From contig CAZQLL010000007.1 in NCBI GenBank assembly GCA_964594125.1, forward strand, positions 65,517 to 129,516: a stretch of DNA of 64,000 bases. Direction: 5' to 3'. Each line of letters starts with the position of its first letter. The stretch's first letter is position 1. Both the position numbers and the translations under genes were made by a program. Positions 9,307 to 17,813 of the stretch are shown piece after piece. Source of the stretch: CAVRZJ01 sp964594125. Lineage in GTDB: Bacteria > Acidobacteriota > Thermoanaerobaculia > Thermoanaerobaculales > Thermoanaerobaculaceae. The notes below the pieces were generated by a model that was not told the origin of the DNA, made no database searches, and saw nothing but the letters and a program-made list of their open reading frames with translations.

Positions 9307-9455
9307 GTGAAGAAGCCTCTTCACACGCTCTTCCTATCTCATGAGGGGCGGGCCGCTGCCCGCCCCTCGCCCGCGACGTGCGGTCGCGGGCTTCACCCCA
9401 CCCGCCGCCGAGCCTGCGGCTCGGCGCCTGAGAGCCCGTGGTTCGCTCACGGGCT
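9307..9455. repeat. Cluster of five perfect hairpins in a 165-bp spacer
   Basis: Five separate inverted repeats follow one another: 9307-9326 (8-bp arms TGTGAAGA/TCTTCACA), 9343-9368 (10-bp arms GAGGGGCGGG/CCCGCCCCTC), 9370-9390 (8-bp arms CCCGCGAC/GTCGCGGG), 9407-9425 (8-bp arms GCCGAGCC/GGCTCGGC) and 9433-9455 (8-bp arms AGCCCGTG/CACGGGCT). All arms are perfect and the loops are 3-7 nt. The last hairpin starts 1 bp after the stop of the WecA-like gene, so at least that one could act as a terminator or RNA-stability element. The others have different stems, so this is not a tandem array. Confidence 0.8.
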
Positions 9456-9456
9456 T

Positions 9457-10467
9457 TCATCGCCGCCCCATGTCGATGCGCGCGAGGTACGCCAGCAGCA
9501 CCAGCAGCGCCGTGAAGAAGACCGCGCCCGCCGCGAGCGCGGCCTGCCATCCCCACACCGCCACGCTGCCGATGCCGAGCAGCGAGCCGGCGGCGGTGAT
9601 CGCGTAGCAGATCAGCACCGTCGGCCGCACGCGGCCGCCGAGCGCCCGCCGCAGGCGCAGCGGGAAGTGGTCGGGGCTGCCGTGCCAGAACGGTCTGCCG
9701 GCGCGCGCCCGCAGCACGCTGACGTACGCAGTGTCGGCCAGCGGCACCGCGAGGATCGCCAGCGGCGCCAGGAACCCGGCCGGGCTGCGGTCGGAGAAGC
9801 GCAGCGCCAGCGTGATGGCGCCCAGCGAGATGCCGACCGCCAGCGAGCCGGCGTCGCCGAGATAGATCCGGGCCGGGTGGAAGTTGAACACCGCGAAGCC
9901 GCCGAGCGCTCCGGCGAGCGCGAGCGCGCAGGCGGCGAGCTGGAGCTGGCCGGTGGTATAGGCGACGGCGGCCAGCGCCGCCCCGGCGATGGCGCCGACG
10001 CCGGCCGCCAGCCCGTCCATGATGTCGAGCAGGTTGAACGCGTTCGCGACGCCGAGCAGCCACAGCGCGGCGAGCGGCCAGCGCAGCGCCGGCGGCACCT
10101 CGGCGAGCTCGATCACCGCCCCCGAGCGCAGCAGCGCGAACACCGCAACCGCCTGGCCGGCGAGCTTGGCGGGCGGCGTCAGCACGCCGAAGTCGTCGAC
10201 CAGCCCGACCAGCAGCGTCAGCGTGCCGGCGAGCAGCAGCCCGAGGGTCATGTGGTCGAACGGCAGCACGGTGCCGAGGCCGATCAGGTAGGCGAGAAAC
10301 ACGGCGAGGCCGCCCAGGTACGGCACCGGCTCCGCCTGCCGCTTGAGGTTGCCGTCGGGGCGGTCGACGATGCCGAAGCGCAGCGCCGCCTGGCGCGCCA
10401 CCGGCGTGAAGTAGACCGCGAGCAGCAGCGACAGCGCGAACGCCAGCGGCGGCAGCAGCGGGTTCAC
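9457..10467 (-). CDS. WecA/MraY-like undecaprenyl-phosphate sugar-1-phosphate transferase
   Basis: 336 aa. The GTG at 10467 overlaps the upstream stop (GTGA). About ten membrane segments are visible. Family motifs are all present: PVPYLGGLAVF, VGLVDDFG (metal/substrate Asp pair), NAFNLLDIMDGLA, FNFHPARIYLGDAGS and the loop-5 HGSPDHFPLRLRR. These enzymes load a HexNAc-1-phosphate onto undecaprenyl phosphate and start surface-glycan synthesis. Its position among GT1, GT2 and GT4 genes makes it the probable initiating enzyme of this locus. Confidence 0.9.
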   Translation of the reverse strand: MNPLLPPLAFALSLLLAVYFTPVARQAALRFGIVDRPDGNLKRQAEPVPYLGGLAVFLAYLIGLGTVLPFDHMTLGLLLAGTLTLLVGLVDDFGVLTPPAKLAGQAVAVFALLRSGAVIELAEVPPALRWPLAALWLLGVANAFNLLDIMDGLAAGVGAIAGAALAAVAYTTGQLQLAACALALAGALGGFAVFNFHPARIYLGDAGSLAVGISLGAITLALRFSDRSPAGFLAPLAILAVPLADTAYVSVLRARAGRPFWHGSPDHFPLRLRRALGGRVRPTVLICYAITAAGSLLGIGSVAVWGWQAALAAGAVFFTALLVLLAYLARIDMGRR

Positions 10468-11408
10468 GGCAGCTCCGCGAGGCGGCGGCGTGCGATCGTC
10501 CGCCGCTGCCTCCAGGCCGCCGCCAGGCGCGGCAGCTCGCGCACGAGCGCCGGCAGCACGCGCGGCCGCAGCAGCAGGGTGAGGCTCACCATCGCGGCAT
10601 CCGCGAGCAACAGTACGGGCGCCCGCCATGCGAAATCAACCGGGTGCAGGTTGCGCACGAGCGTCGCCCAGCGGTTGACCAGGATGCACGCGGCGGCGCG
10701 CGGCGTGCGCCGCAGGGTGAGCGGACCGCGCCCGGGCGCTGCGGTGGCGCCGCGGCGGTGGTGCGCCACCGCTGCCGGCTCGTAGCGCACGTGCCACCCC
10801 GCGTTGCAGGTGCGCCAGCCGAGGTCGAGGTCCTCCCAGAACGCGAAGAACTCGGTCGGGAAGGGATCGCCGCCGACCGCCGCGGACGCCAGCGCCGCGC
10901 GCCGATACACCATGCCGGCGCCGCACGCCGCGAGCACGCGCTCGGGCTCGAGGAAGCGCCCCGCCGCCGGCTCGCCGTAGCCGCGGTCGCGCACGCGCAG
11001 CAGCAGCGGCGTGAGCTCCTGGCCGCAGGAGTCGAGCGTCTCGCCGTCGAGGCGCAGCAGGCGCGGCGCCACCGCGCCGGCACGCGGGTCGCTCGCGAAC
11101 ACGGCCGCGCAGCGCGCGAGCAGATCCGGGGCGGCGAAGCAGTCGGGGTTGAAGAACCCCACGACCTCGACCGCGGGCGCCAGCGCCGCCAGGCCGGCGG
11201 CGCAACCGCCCGCGTAGCCGCGGTTTTCCACCAGCGGCACGCCGCGCACTCCGGCCGGCGGCGCCGCCGCCAACGCCGCCGTGCCGTCGGTCGAGGCGCA
11301 ATCGACCAGCACCACCTCCACCGGCGGCCGCTGCGCCAGCAGCGCCTCCAGGCACAGCGCCAGGTCCGGACCGCCGTCGTGGTTGACCACCACCGCCGCC
11401 GACCTCAT
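10464..11408 (-). CDS. Glycosyltransferase family 2, rhamnosyltransferase-like
   Basis: 314 aa from the ATG at 11408, which overlaps the GT1 stop (ATGA). It has a GT-A fold: VVVNHDGGPDLALCLEALLAQ, then VDCASTDGT, ENRGYAGGCAAGL, a DxD-like FFNPDC and the late FFAFWEDLDLGWRTCNAGW typical of WcaE/rhamnosyltransferase-like enzymes. A hydrophobic C-terminal segment (DFAWRAPVLLLADAAMVSLTLLL) suggests membrane association. It probably adds one sugar to the lipid-linked intermediate. Confidence 0.88.
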   Translation of the reverse strand: MRSAAVVVNHDGGPDLALCLEALLAQRPPVEVVLVDCASTDGTAALAAAPPAGVRGVPLVENRGYAGGCAAGLAALAPAVEVVGFFNPDCFAAPDLLARCAAVFASDPRAGAVAPRLLRLDGETLDSCGQELTPLLLRVRDRGYGEPAAGRFLEPERVLAACGAGMVYRRAALASAAVGGDPFPTEFFAFWEDLDLGWRTCNAGWHVRYEPAAVAHHRRGATAAPGRGPLTLRRTPRAAACILVNRWATLVRNLHPVDFAWRAPVLLLADAAMVSLTLLLRPRVLPALVRELPRLAAAWRQRRTIARRRLAELP

Positions 11409-12460
11409 CGCCGCGCCGCCTCCCGCCACACCTCCACGTGGCGGCGGGCGCACTCCCGCCAGGTGAAGCGCGCGGCGAGCCGGGGCCCGGCCGCGCGCAA
11501 CGCCGCGGCGCGCCCGCCGGCGGCGAGCACCGCGCGGCAGGCGGCGGCGAGCGCGCCGGCATCGCCGGACGCGAACGGCTCGATTGCGCCGGTGAAGTGC
11601 TCGCGGTGCACGTCGATGTCGGAGGCGACCACCGCGGCGCCGCAGGCAAGCGCCTCGAGCACCGGCAGGTCGAACCCCTCGCCGCGCGACGGCGCCAGCA
11701 CCGCCGCGGCGCCGGCGTACAGCGCCGGCAGGTCCGCGTCGTCGACGCGGCCGAGCCGCCGCACCCACGGCGGCGGCGCCGCGAGCTCGCGCACCGCCGC
11801 CCGCACCTCCCCGGCGACGGCGAGCTCGACGTCGTGGCCCCCGGCGCGCAGTGTTGCGGCGGCCGCGAGCGCGAGGTCGAGACCGCGCCGCGGCTCGAGC
11901 GCGCCGAGCTGCAGCAGGTACGGCGCCCGCAGACCGAGCCGCGCCGATACGGCGGCGATCGCCGCCGGCGGCGGCGGCGCGAAACGGCTCGCGTCGAGGC
12001 CGTACGGGATCACCGCGACGCGAGCGCGCGGCACGCCGCACAGGGCGACGATCTTCGCGGCGTTGGCCTCGCCCGACGCCACGACGGCGGCGGCGCGCCG
12101 CGCGCCGCGCGGCAGCAGCCAGCGGATCGGACCGTGCCACGAGCGGGGGAACCACTCCGGGTGCTCGAGTACGAGCACGTCGTGCACCGCCACCGTGTAC
12201 GGGCAGGCGGGCCGCAGCGGCGGGTAGTAGAACGGGAAGTGGAAGACGTCGAAGCCGCGCCCGCTGGCGCGCTGCAGATCCCACAGCACCCACGGCAGCG
12301 TCCGGCGGCGGCGACCCGGCCGCACCACCTCGATCGACGCACCGCCGCCGAGCTCGGCGAGGCCCACGAGCAGTCCCTCGAGGTAGCGCGCGACGCCAGC
12401 CCGCGGCGGCAGCAGGCACTTGCCGTCGATCCCGACCCGGGGCGTGTCCGGGCGCCGCAG
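11405..12460 (-). CDS. Glycosyltransferase family 1/4; start codon uncertain
   Basis: About 351 aa. Donor-domain motifs are clear: GANAAKIVALCGVPRARVAVIPYGLD-type linker, YLLQLGALEPRRGLDLAL, LAPSRGEGFDLPVLEALACGAAVVASD. The N-terminus (RVGIDGKCLLPPRAGVARYLEGLL) is the usual first strand of the family, yet no ATG, GTG or TTG exists in frame just before it. The nearest in-frame options are CTG at 12460 (used here) or an ATG at 12616 that would run 141 bp into the divergent gene. An ATG at 12477 is in another frame, so a CTG start or a small indel are both possible. The stop overlaps the GT2 start. Confidence 0.78.
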   Translation of the reverse strand: MRRPDTPRVGIDGKCLLPPRAGVARYLEGLLVGLAELGGGASIEVVRPGRRRRTLPWVLWDLQRASGRGFDVFHFPFYYPPLRPACPYTVAVHDVLVLEHPEWFPRSWHGPIRWLLPRGARRAAAVVASGEANAAKIVALCGVPRARVAVIPYGLDASRFAPPPPAAIAAVSARLGLRAPYLLQLGALEPRRGLDLALAAAATLRAGGHDVELAVAGEVRAAVRELAAPPPWVRRLGRVDDADLPALYAGAAAVLAPSRGEGFDLPVLEALACGAAVVASDIDVHREHFTGAIEPFASGDAGALAAACRAVLAAGGRAAALRAAGPRLAARFTWRECARRHVEVWREAARR

Positions 12461-12475
12461 CGCCGCGCCTGTGGC

Positions 12476-13570
12476 ATGATCGCGGCGGTGCTCGTCGGCT
12501 ACGACGCCCGCGCCGCGTTCCGCGACCCGCAGCGCGGCTTCGGGCGGGTCACCCGCTCGCTCGCGGATGCCCTGCTCGCGCTCCTGCCCGGCCAAGTGGT
12601 CGTCTTCGTCCCGCACCGCTCCCAGGTCCCTCCGTCATGGTACAGGCTCGCGGCGCGCGTCGTGCCCCTGCGCCGCCCGGCCCGCGGCGCGTTCCTCGTC
12701 GACCCGGTGGCGTGGCGGTGGACGCTCGCCCGCGCTCCCGTGGACGTCCTCCACCTTCCCGCCTGGGGTGTGCCGCCCGGGCTGCCGGTCCCGGTGGTGG
12801 CGACCGGCTACGACGCCACGCCGCTGCGCTTCCCCTCGCCGCCGCAGGCGTGGCCGCGCCGGCGGCTCGCGATGGCGCTGCGCTCGCTCTCCCGCGCGGA
12901 GCTGGTGCATGCCATCTCGGCGCACGCCCGCGACGAGCTGGCGGCGTTTGCCGGCGTGCCGCGCGAGCGTTGCCGCGTCGTTCATCTCGGCGCCGGGCCG
13001 CCGTTCGCGCCGGCACCGGAGGCGGCGCCGCCTCGCCATCTGCTCTACGTCGGCGGTCTCGACCCGCACAAGAACCTCGACCTGCTCGCCGCCGTCCTCG
13101 CCGCTCCCGGCGCCCGGCGGCTGCCGGAGCTGGTGCTCGCTGGGCCGCGGTCGGCCGCCGGCTCCCCGCTCGCCGCGGCGGTTGCGTCGGGACGGGCGCG
13201 CCTTGCGCCCGCTCCTTCCGACGAGGAGCTTGCGGCGCTCTACCGCGGAGCCCTGGCGCTCGTCCTGCCGTCGCGCAACGAGGGGTTCGGGCTGCCCGTC
13301 GTCGAGGCGATGGCGTGCGGCTGCCCGGTGCTCGCCGCCGCCGCCGGCGCCCTTCCCGAGGTGTGCGGCGAGGCCGCCGCACTGCTCCCGCCGGACCGCC
13401 CGGAGGCCTGGCTGTCGGCGCTCATGGAGCTCGCGGCGAACGACGAGCGCCGGCGCGCGCTGGCGCACGCCGGTCTCGCCAGCGCCCGCGCGCTGACGTG
13501 GGAGGCGACCGCGCGCGGCGTCGCCGAGGTCTACCGCGAGGCGATGCGCGCCGTCAGCTCGCGCAGGTGA
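12476..13570 (+). CDS. Glycosyltransferase family 1/4 (mannosyltransferase-like)
   Basis: 364 aa from the ATG at 12476. It is transcribed away from the GT1 gene, with only about 15 bp between the coding regions. Motifs: GYDARAAFRDPQRGFGRVTRSL, VDVLHLPAWGVPPGLPVPVVATGYD, LVHAISAHARDELAAF, LLYVGGLDPHKNLDLLAAV and LPSRNEGFGLPVVEAMACGCPV (E-x7-E). It probably uses a GDP- or UDP-sugar to extend the same surface glycan. Its last 40 bp overlap the 3' end of the convergent membrane/spermidine-synthase gene. Confidence 0.88.
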   Translation: MIAAVLVGYDARAAFRDPQRGFGRVTRSLADALLALLPGQVVVFVPHRSQVPPSWYRLAARVVPLRRPARGAFLVDPVAWRWTLARAPVDVLHLPAWGVPPGLPVPVVATGYDATPLRFPSPPQAWPRRRLAMALRSLSRAELVHAISAHARDELAAFAGVPRERCRVVHLGAGPPFAPAPEAAPPRHLLYVGGLDPHKNLDLLAAVLAAPGARRLPELVLAGPRSAAGSPLAAAVASGRARLAPAPSDEELAALYRGALALVLPSRNEGFGLPVVEAMACGCPVLAAAAGALPEVCGEAAALLPPDRPEAWLSALMELAANDERRRALAHAGLASARALTWEATARGVAEVYREAMRAVSSRR

Positions 13571-15894
13571 GCGGCGAGCACCTCGTCGCGCGCTGCCGCG
13601 ACGACGCTCCACTCGCCCGGAAACGCGGCGTAGGGGCTGGCGCGGGCGCGCCCCGCGTACAGCAGCGCGAAGTTGCGGTGCCAGGAGCCCTCGCGGTCGA
13701 GCATGCGGCCGGAGCGGTACTCGACCTCGGGGAGGTCGTCGACGTGCGGCGGCACGTCAGCGACGAGCGTCGCCACCTCCCGCGGCCCCAGCAGCAGCGT
13801 GCCGGCGAGCTCGGCGGCGGTGGCGACGCCCGCCTCGGCGAGCGTCGGCGCCAGCGCCGGGTCGCCGAGGTCGCGCCAGCGTACGGCGAGCGGGCCGGGG
13901 TCGGCGGTACCGGTGACCACCGTGAACTCGTTGAGAACGAGCGGCGAGTACCACACGGCGGCGCCCGGGAACACCTCAGCGAAGGCGCGCAGGATCCCGA
14001 GATACGAGTCGGCCGACAGCGAGTACATCGGCAGCCACATCGACACCACGCCGCCGGTCGTCAGCCGGCGGCGGCACAGCTCGAAGTACTCGCGCGTGTA
14101 CAGCGTCGAGTTGCCGGCATAGACTGGATGGATCGAGTCGGAGAGGATGGCGTCGAACTGCCCGCCCATGGCGAGCAGCGCGTTGCGCCCGTCGTTGAGC
14201 ACCACGCGCACGCGCGGGTCGGCGAGCACGCCGTGGTTCACGTCGCCGAAGACGCTCGCCGAGACCGCGAGCACCTCGGGCGAGATCTCGGCGATCACCA
14301 CCTCGTTGACGGGGTGGCGGGCGACCGCCCAGGCGGTGCCACCGGAGCCGAAGCCGATGTGCAGCACCCGCCGCGGCGCGGGGTGGAGCAGCAGCGGCAG
14401 GTGGCCCTGCAGACGCTGCACGGCGCGCAGCTCGGGCGAGGTCCCGGCGACGTTGACGCCGTTGATCTCGAGCGAGCGCCAGCCGCCGCGCGCGTCGTGG
14501 TAGCGGTGCACCACGACGGTGCCGGCCGCGCTCTCGCGCAGCGTCTCGATCGTTCCCTCTACCACCACGCCGGCGCCGCGCAGGACGGCGCCGGGCGGCG
14601 CCAGCGCGGCGACCGCGGCCACCGCCGCCGCCCCGACGGCGGCCGCCGCCCGCCCCGCGCGCGAGCGTGCCAGCGCCGCCGCGAACAGCGCGCTGGCGGC
14701 GCCGAAGGCGAGCAGCGTTCCCTGGCTGCCGATCAGCGGCACCAGCAGCAACGGTCCGGCGATCGACCCTGCGATGCCGCCGAGCGTGTTGGCTGCGCCG
14801 ACCGCGCCGGTGCGCGCCGCATCGCCGCCGTGTCCCGGGTACGCGGCCACCGCGAGCGGGAAGGTAGCGCCGAACAGCACCGTCGGCGGCAGCAGCACGA
14901 TCGCCACCGCCGCCGCCAGGCTCCACTGCATCGCCCCGAACCCGGCCGGACGCAGCGTCGCGCCAAGCCAGCCGATGAGGTCGCCGAGCGCCGCCAGCGC
15001 CGGTATCTGGGCGGCGAACGCAAGCGCCAGCGCCGCCTGGCAGGACGCGAGCGCCCGCCGCGGCTCGCCGCGCCAGCCCCGCGCCGCCGCCGCTCCCGCC
15101 GCCAGTCCGGCCAGGTAGACGGCCAGGATCAGCGCGAACGCGTACACTCGCGAGCCGAGGTGGAGCAGCAGGACGCGCGTCCACACCAGCTCCGCCGCGA
15201 GGGCGATGAAGCCGAACAGCGCCGGGAACAGCAGCCACCGCCCGGGCGCCGCCGCGGCCGCCGGCGGCGCTGACGGGACCGGCGGCGGCGCCGCCCCTTC
15301 CGCGGCCCACGCCGCCGCGGCCACCAGCAGGCCGAGCGTGGCCGCCGCCGCCAGCGTGCCGCGCTCGCCGAACAGCGGCAGGGCGACGAAACCGGCGAGC
15401 ACCACGCCGGCGACCGCCCCGGCGGTGTTGGCGGCGTACAGCAGCGAGACGCGCCGCCCGAGCAGCGGATCGTTGCCGATCCGCTCGACCAGCAGCGGCA
15501 GCGTCGCTCCCATCGCCACCGTGGGTACGGCGAGGAACGCCCAGGCGAGCAGGAAGCGGCCGGCGAGCGGCAGCCCCCACCCCGCCAGCGGCGCTGCGCC
15601 GAGGTGCGCCGCGGCGCCGCCTAGCAGCGCGAGCGCCGGCCCGGTGGCCAGCGCGGCGAGGGCCGCCAGCGCCTCGGCGAGCGCGTACAGGCGCAAGTGG
15701 GCGCGCAGGCGGCCGGCGAGGCGCGCCACCGCCGCGCTGCCCAGCGCCATGCCGCCCATGTAGGCGGCCACCACCGCGACGCTCGCCCACAGCGACGTGC
15801 CGACCACCAGCCCGAGCGCCCGCACCCATGCCACCTGGTAGACGAGCGCCACCAGCCCAGAGAGCACGAAGAGGGCGGTTACGAGCGCCGCCAC
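13531..15894 (-). CDS. Fused polytopic membrane / spermidine-synthase-like protein
   Basis: 787 aa. The GTG at 15894 lies 16 bp inside the upstream YfhO-like gene. Residues 1-500 contain about 12-14 membrane segments in two related halves (SGLVALVYQVAWVRALGLVVGTS and ALAAELVWTRVLLLHLGSRVYAF). The C-terminal third is a Rossmann methyltransferase/spermidine-synthase fold: RRVLHIGFGSGGTAWAV, VVIAEISPEVL, VVLNDGRNAL and ILSDSIHPVYAGNSTLYTREYF. Such fused membrane spermidine-synthase-like proteins are widespread in environmental bacteria, but their substrate is not established. True polyamine synthesis should not be assumed, because no decarboxylase gene is nearby. Confidence 0.85.
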   Translation of the reverse strand: MAALVTALFVLSGLVALVYQVAWVRALGLVVGTSLWASVAVVAAYMGGMALGSAAVARLAGRLRAHLRLYALAEALAALAALATGPALALLGGAAAHLGAAPLAGWGLPLAGRFLLAWAFLAVPTVAMGATLPLLVERIGNDPLLGRRVSLLYAANTAGAVAGVVLAGFVALPLFGERGTLAAAATLGLLVAAAAWAAEGAAPPPVPSAPPAAAAAPGRWLLFPALFGFIALAAELVWTRVLLLHLGSRVYAFALILAVYLAGLAAGAAAARGWRGEPRRALASCQAALALAFAAQIPALAALGDLIGWLGATLRPAGFGAMQWSLAAAVAIVLLPPTVLFGATFPLAVAAYPGHGGDAARTGAVGAANTLGGIAGSIAGPLLLVPLIGSQGTLLAFGAASALFAAALARSRAGRAAAAVGAAAVAAVAALAPPGAVLRGAGVVVEGTIETLRESAAGTVVVHRYHDARGGWRSLEINGVNVAGTSPELRAVQRLQGHLPLLLHPAPRRVLHIGFGSGGTAWAVARHPVNEVVIAEISPEVLAVSASVFGDVNHGVLADPRVRVVLNDGRNALLAMGGQFDAILSDSIHPVYAGNSTLYTREYFELCRRRLTTGGVVSMWLPMYSLSADSYLGILRAFAEVFPGAAVWYSPLVLNEFTVVTGTADPGPLAVRWRDLGDPALAPTLAEAGVATAAELAGTLLLGPREVATLVADVPPHVDDLPEVEYRSGRMLDREGSWHRNFALLYAGRARASPYAAFPGEWSVVAAARDEVLAAHLRELTARIASR

Positions 15895-17813
15895 GCCACC
15901 CCCAGCAACGCCAGCGCGCACGCGAGCGACACGACCGCGCCCGCCGCCAACCCGGGCGGCCGGTAGCGCGCCGCGACGCGGTGCTCGCCCGCCGGCACCG
16001 GCACGCCCTGGAGGATGCCCGCGCCACGCAGCGGCGCTACCGCCCTGCCGTCGACCGTGAAGCGCCACCCCGGGTCGGGCGTCGCGAGCCACTGCAGCAC
16101 GCCGCCGCCCGCCTCCACCTCGACGCGCCACAGCCGCGCGTCACCCGCGCCGCCGCCGGCGAGCACCTCGCCGCGGACGCGCGGGCGCTCGCCGGGGCGC
16201 GGCAGCGCCGCCACGACGCTCGCCTCCGGCCACGCCGCGGAGTTGGCGAAGACGCGGACATCGCCGTCGCGGCACACCTCCGCGAAACCCGACACCGGGT
16301 GCTGGGCGACGAGGCGCGACGCCGCCAGGGCGTCGAGCCACCACCTCCCAGCGGGGCCGCGGTCGGCCTCGGCGAGGTGCGCGGCCAGCGGCCGCGCGCG
16401 CAGCGGGGCGAAGGTGCGCGCCATCGCCCGTCCGTCGAGCAGCGCGGTGTAGCCCCACCCGAGGTCGAACGCCCGCTGCTCGCCACCGCGCGCGACGGCG
16501 GCGACCTGGCCGGCCGACGGCTGCACGACGTACACACGCCCCGGCGCGCGCTGTGCGATCAGACACGCCGGCACCGGGTTGGTCAGGCGCCGCTCGAGGG
16601 CCAGCGTCGGCACGTGGTTGACCGCGAGCGCCGCGGCCGCTGCGAGCGCCGCGGCGCCGCCGGCGGCGCCGCCGACGAGCACCGCCCCGGCCGCCGCACC
16701 CTGCGCGAGCGCGGGCAGCCACGCCGCCCCGACGGCGAGCCCCACCGCCAGCACCGCGCCACCGCCGAGGGCGCCGATCCACGCCGCCCCGCGCCCCTTC
16801 GACGCCACCGCCGCGGCGGCCGGCACCAGTGCCGCCGCCGCCAGGAACAGCAGCCGGCCCGGGTAGCGGACGAGGCCGAGGGTGGCCGCCGTCCACGCCG
16901 CGCCGAGCACCCCGGCGAGCACGGCGGCGCCGACCAGCCCCCAGCCGCACAGCGCCAGCCGCCGCCCGGGCGAGCGGCGCTCGAGCAGCGCCCACGCGGC
17001 GAGCAGGAGCCCCCACGCCGGCAGCGCCAGCGCCCCGACGAAACGGTCGGCGCGCTCCGGCAGCGGGACCGCCGGCACCAGTAGCGCCGGCAGCTCGCGG
17101 ACGTCGACCGCGCCGGCGACCACCTCCGCCACCTCGTTGCCGACACCGCGGTCGCCGCCGGCCGCCCAGAAGGCGAACGGCACGAGCTGCACCGCCACGA
17201 GGCCGGTGCCGAGCGCCGCCCCGACCGCGGTGCGGCGGCGCGGCGAGACGGCCAGCGCGACGGCGGCGGCGAGCAGCGCGAGCTGCGGCTCGCCGCCTAG
17301 CCAGGCGAGCGCGAGGAACACCGCGACGCCGCCGGTCGAGCCCGCGATCGCCGACCGCCAGAGGAAAGGCGCCCAGGCCAGGGTATCGAGGTTGTTGAGC
17401 ACGCCGACCGCGCTGACCGCCGGCCCAGACAGTGCGACACCCCACCCCGCCGCGACTGCGAGCCGCGAGGACGCCCCGAGCTCCAGCGCCAGCAGCGCAC
17501 AGCCGGCGCCGAGCAGCGCGAGGTGCAGGGCGGCCTCGACGCCGACCGCCTGGCGGCCGGGAAGGAGCGCGGCCAGCCATGCCGGCGGGTAAAACACGCC
17601 TGTCTGCGGGTTGGCGAAGAACGGCTCGCCGCACCCGGAGTCGCCGTTCCAGAACGGCGCCTGCGCCCTTGCGACCGCCGCGGCCACGCGCTCGCGCAGC
17701 GGCACGAAGTAGGTCGGCAGGTCGCGGGCGGTAGGCGCCCACCCTGCCGACGCGGCGGCCAGCAGCAGCGCCCCCGGTAAGGCCCCGAGCACCCAGGCGC
17801 GCGAGCCCTTCAC
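15879..17813 (-). CDS. YfhO-like polytopic membrane protein
   Basis: 644 aa from the GTG at 17813 (GTGA overlap with the upstream stop). The N-terminal region has the YfhO-family luminal motif APFWNGDSGCGEPFFANPQTGVFYPPAW. About ten membrane segments follow, then a soluble C-terminal region ending in the characteristic sandwich TPDPGWRFTVDGRAVAPLRGAG...VPVPAGEHRVAARYRP. YfhO proteins are GT-C-like and have been linked to glycosylation of wall polymers. A related protein is encoded at 22349-24658, so the locus has two divergent copies flanking the Wzy_C and pseudopilin genes. Confidence 0.8.
   Translation of the reverse strand: MKGSRAWVLGALPGALLLAAASAGWAPTARDLPTYFVPLRERVAAAVARAQAPFWNGDSGCGEPFFANPQTGVFYPPAWLAALLPGRQAVGVEAALHLALLGAGCALLALELGASSRLAVAAGWGVALSGPAVSAVGVLNNLDTLAWAPFLWRSAIAGSTGGVAVFLALAWLGGEPQLALLAAAVALAVSPRRRTAVGAALGTGLVAVQLVPFAFWAAGGDRGVGNEVAEVVAGAVDVRELPALLVPAVPLPERADRFVGALALPAWGLLLAAWALLERRSPGRRLALCGWGLVGAAVLAGVLGAAWTAATLGLVRYPGRLLFLAAAALVPAAAAVASKGRGAAWIGALGGGAVLAVGLAVGAAWLPALAQGAAAGAVLVGGAAGGAAALAAAAALAVNHVPTLALERRLTNPVPACLIAQRAPGRVYVVQPSAGQVAAVARGGEQRAFDLGWGYTALLDGRAMARTFAPLRARPLAAHLAEADRGPAGRWWLDALAASRLVAQHPVSGFAEVCRDGDVRVFANSAAWPEASVVAALPRPGERPRVRGEVLAGGGAGDARLWRVEVEAGGGVLQWLATPDPGWRFTVDGRAVAPLRGAGILQGVPVPAGEHRVAARYRPPGLAAGAVVSLACALALLGVAWRRS

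Noticed and set aside
9307..9455. CRISPR-like array
   Set aside because: The five palindromes have different sequences and lengths, with no repeated unit and no cas genes.
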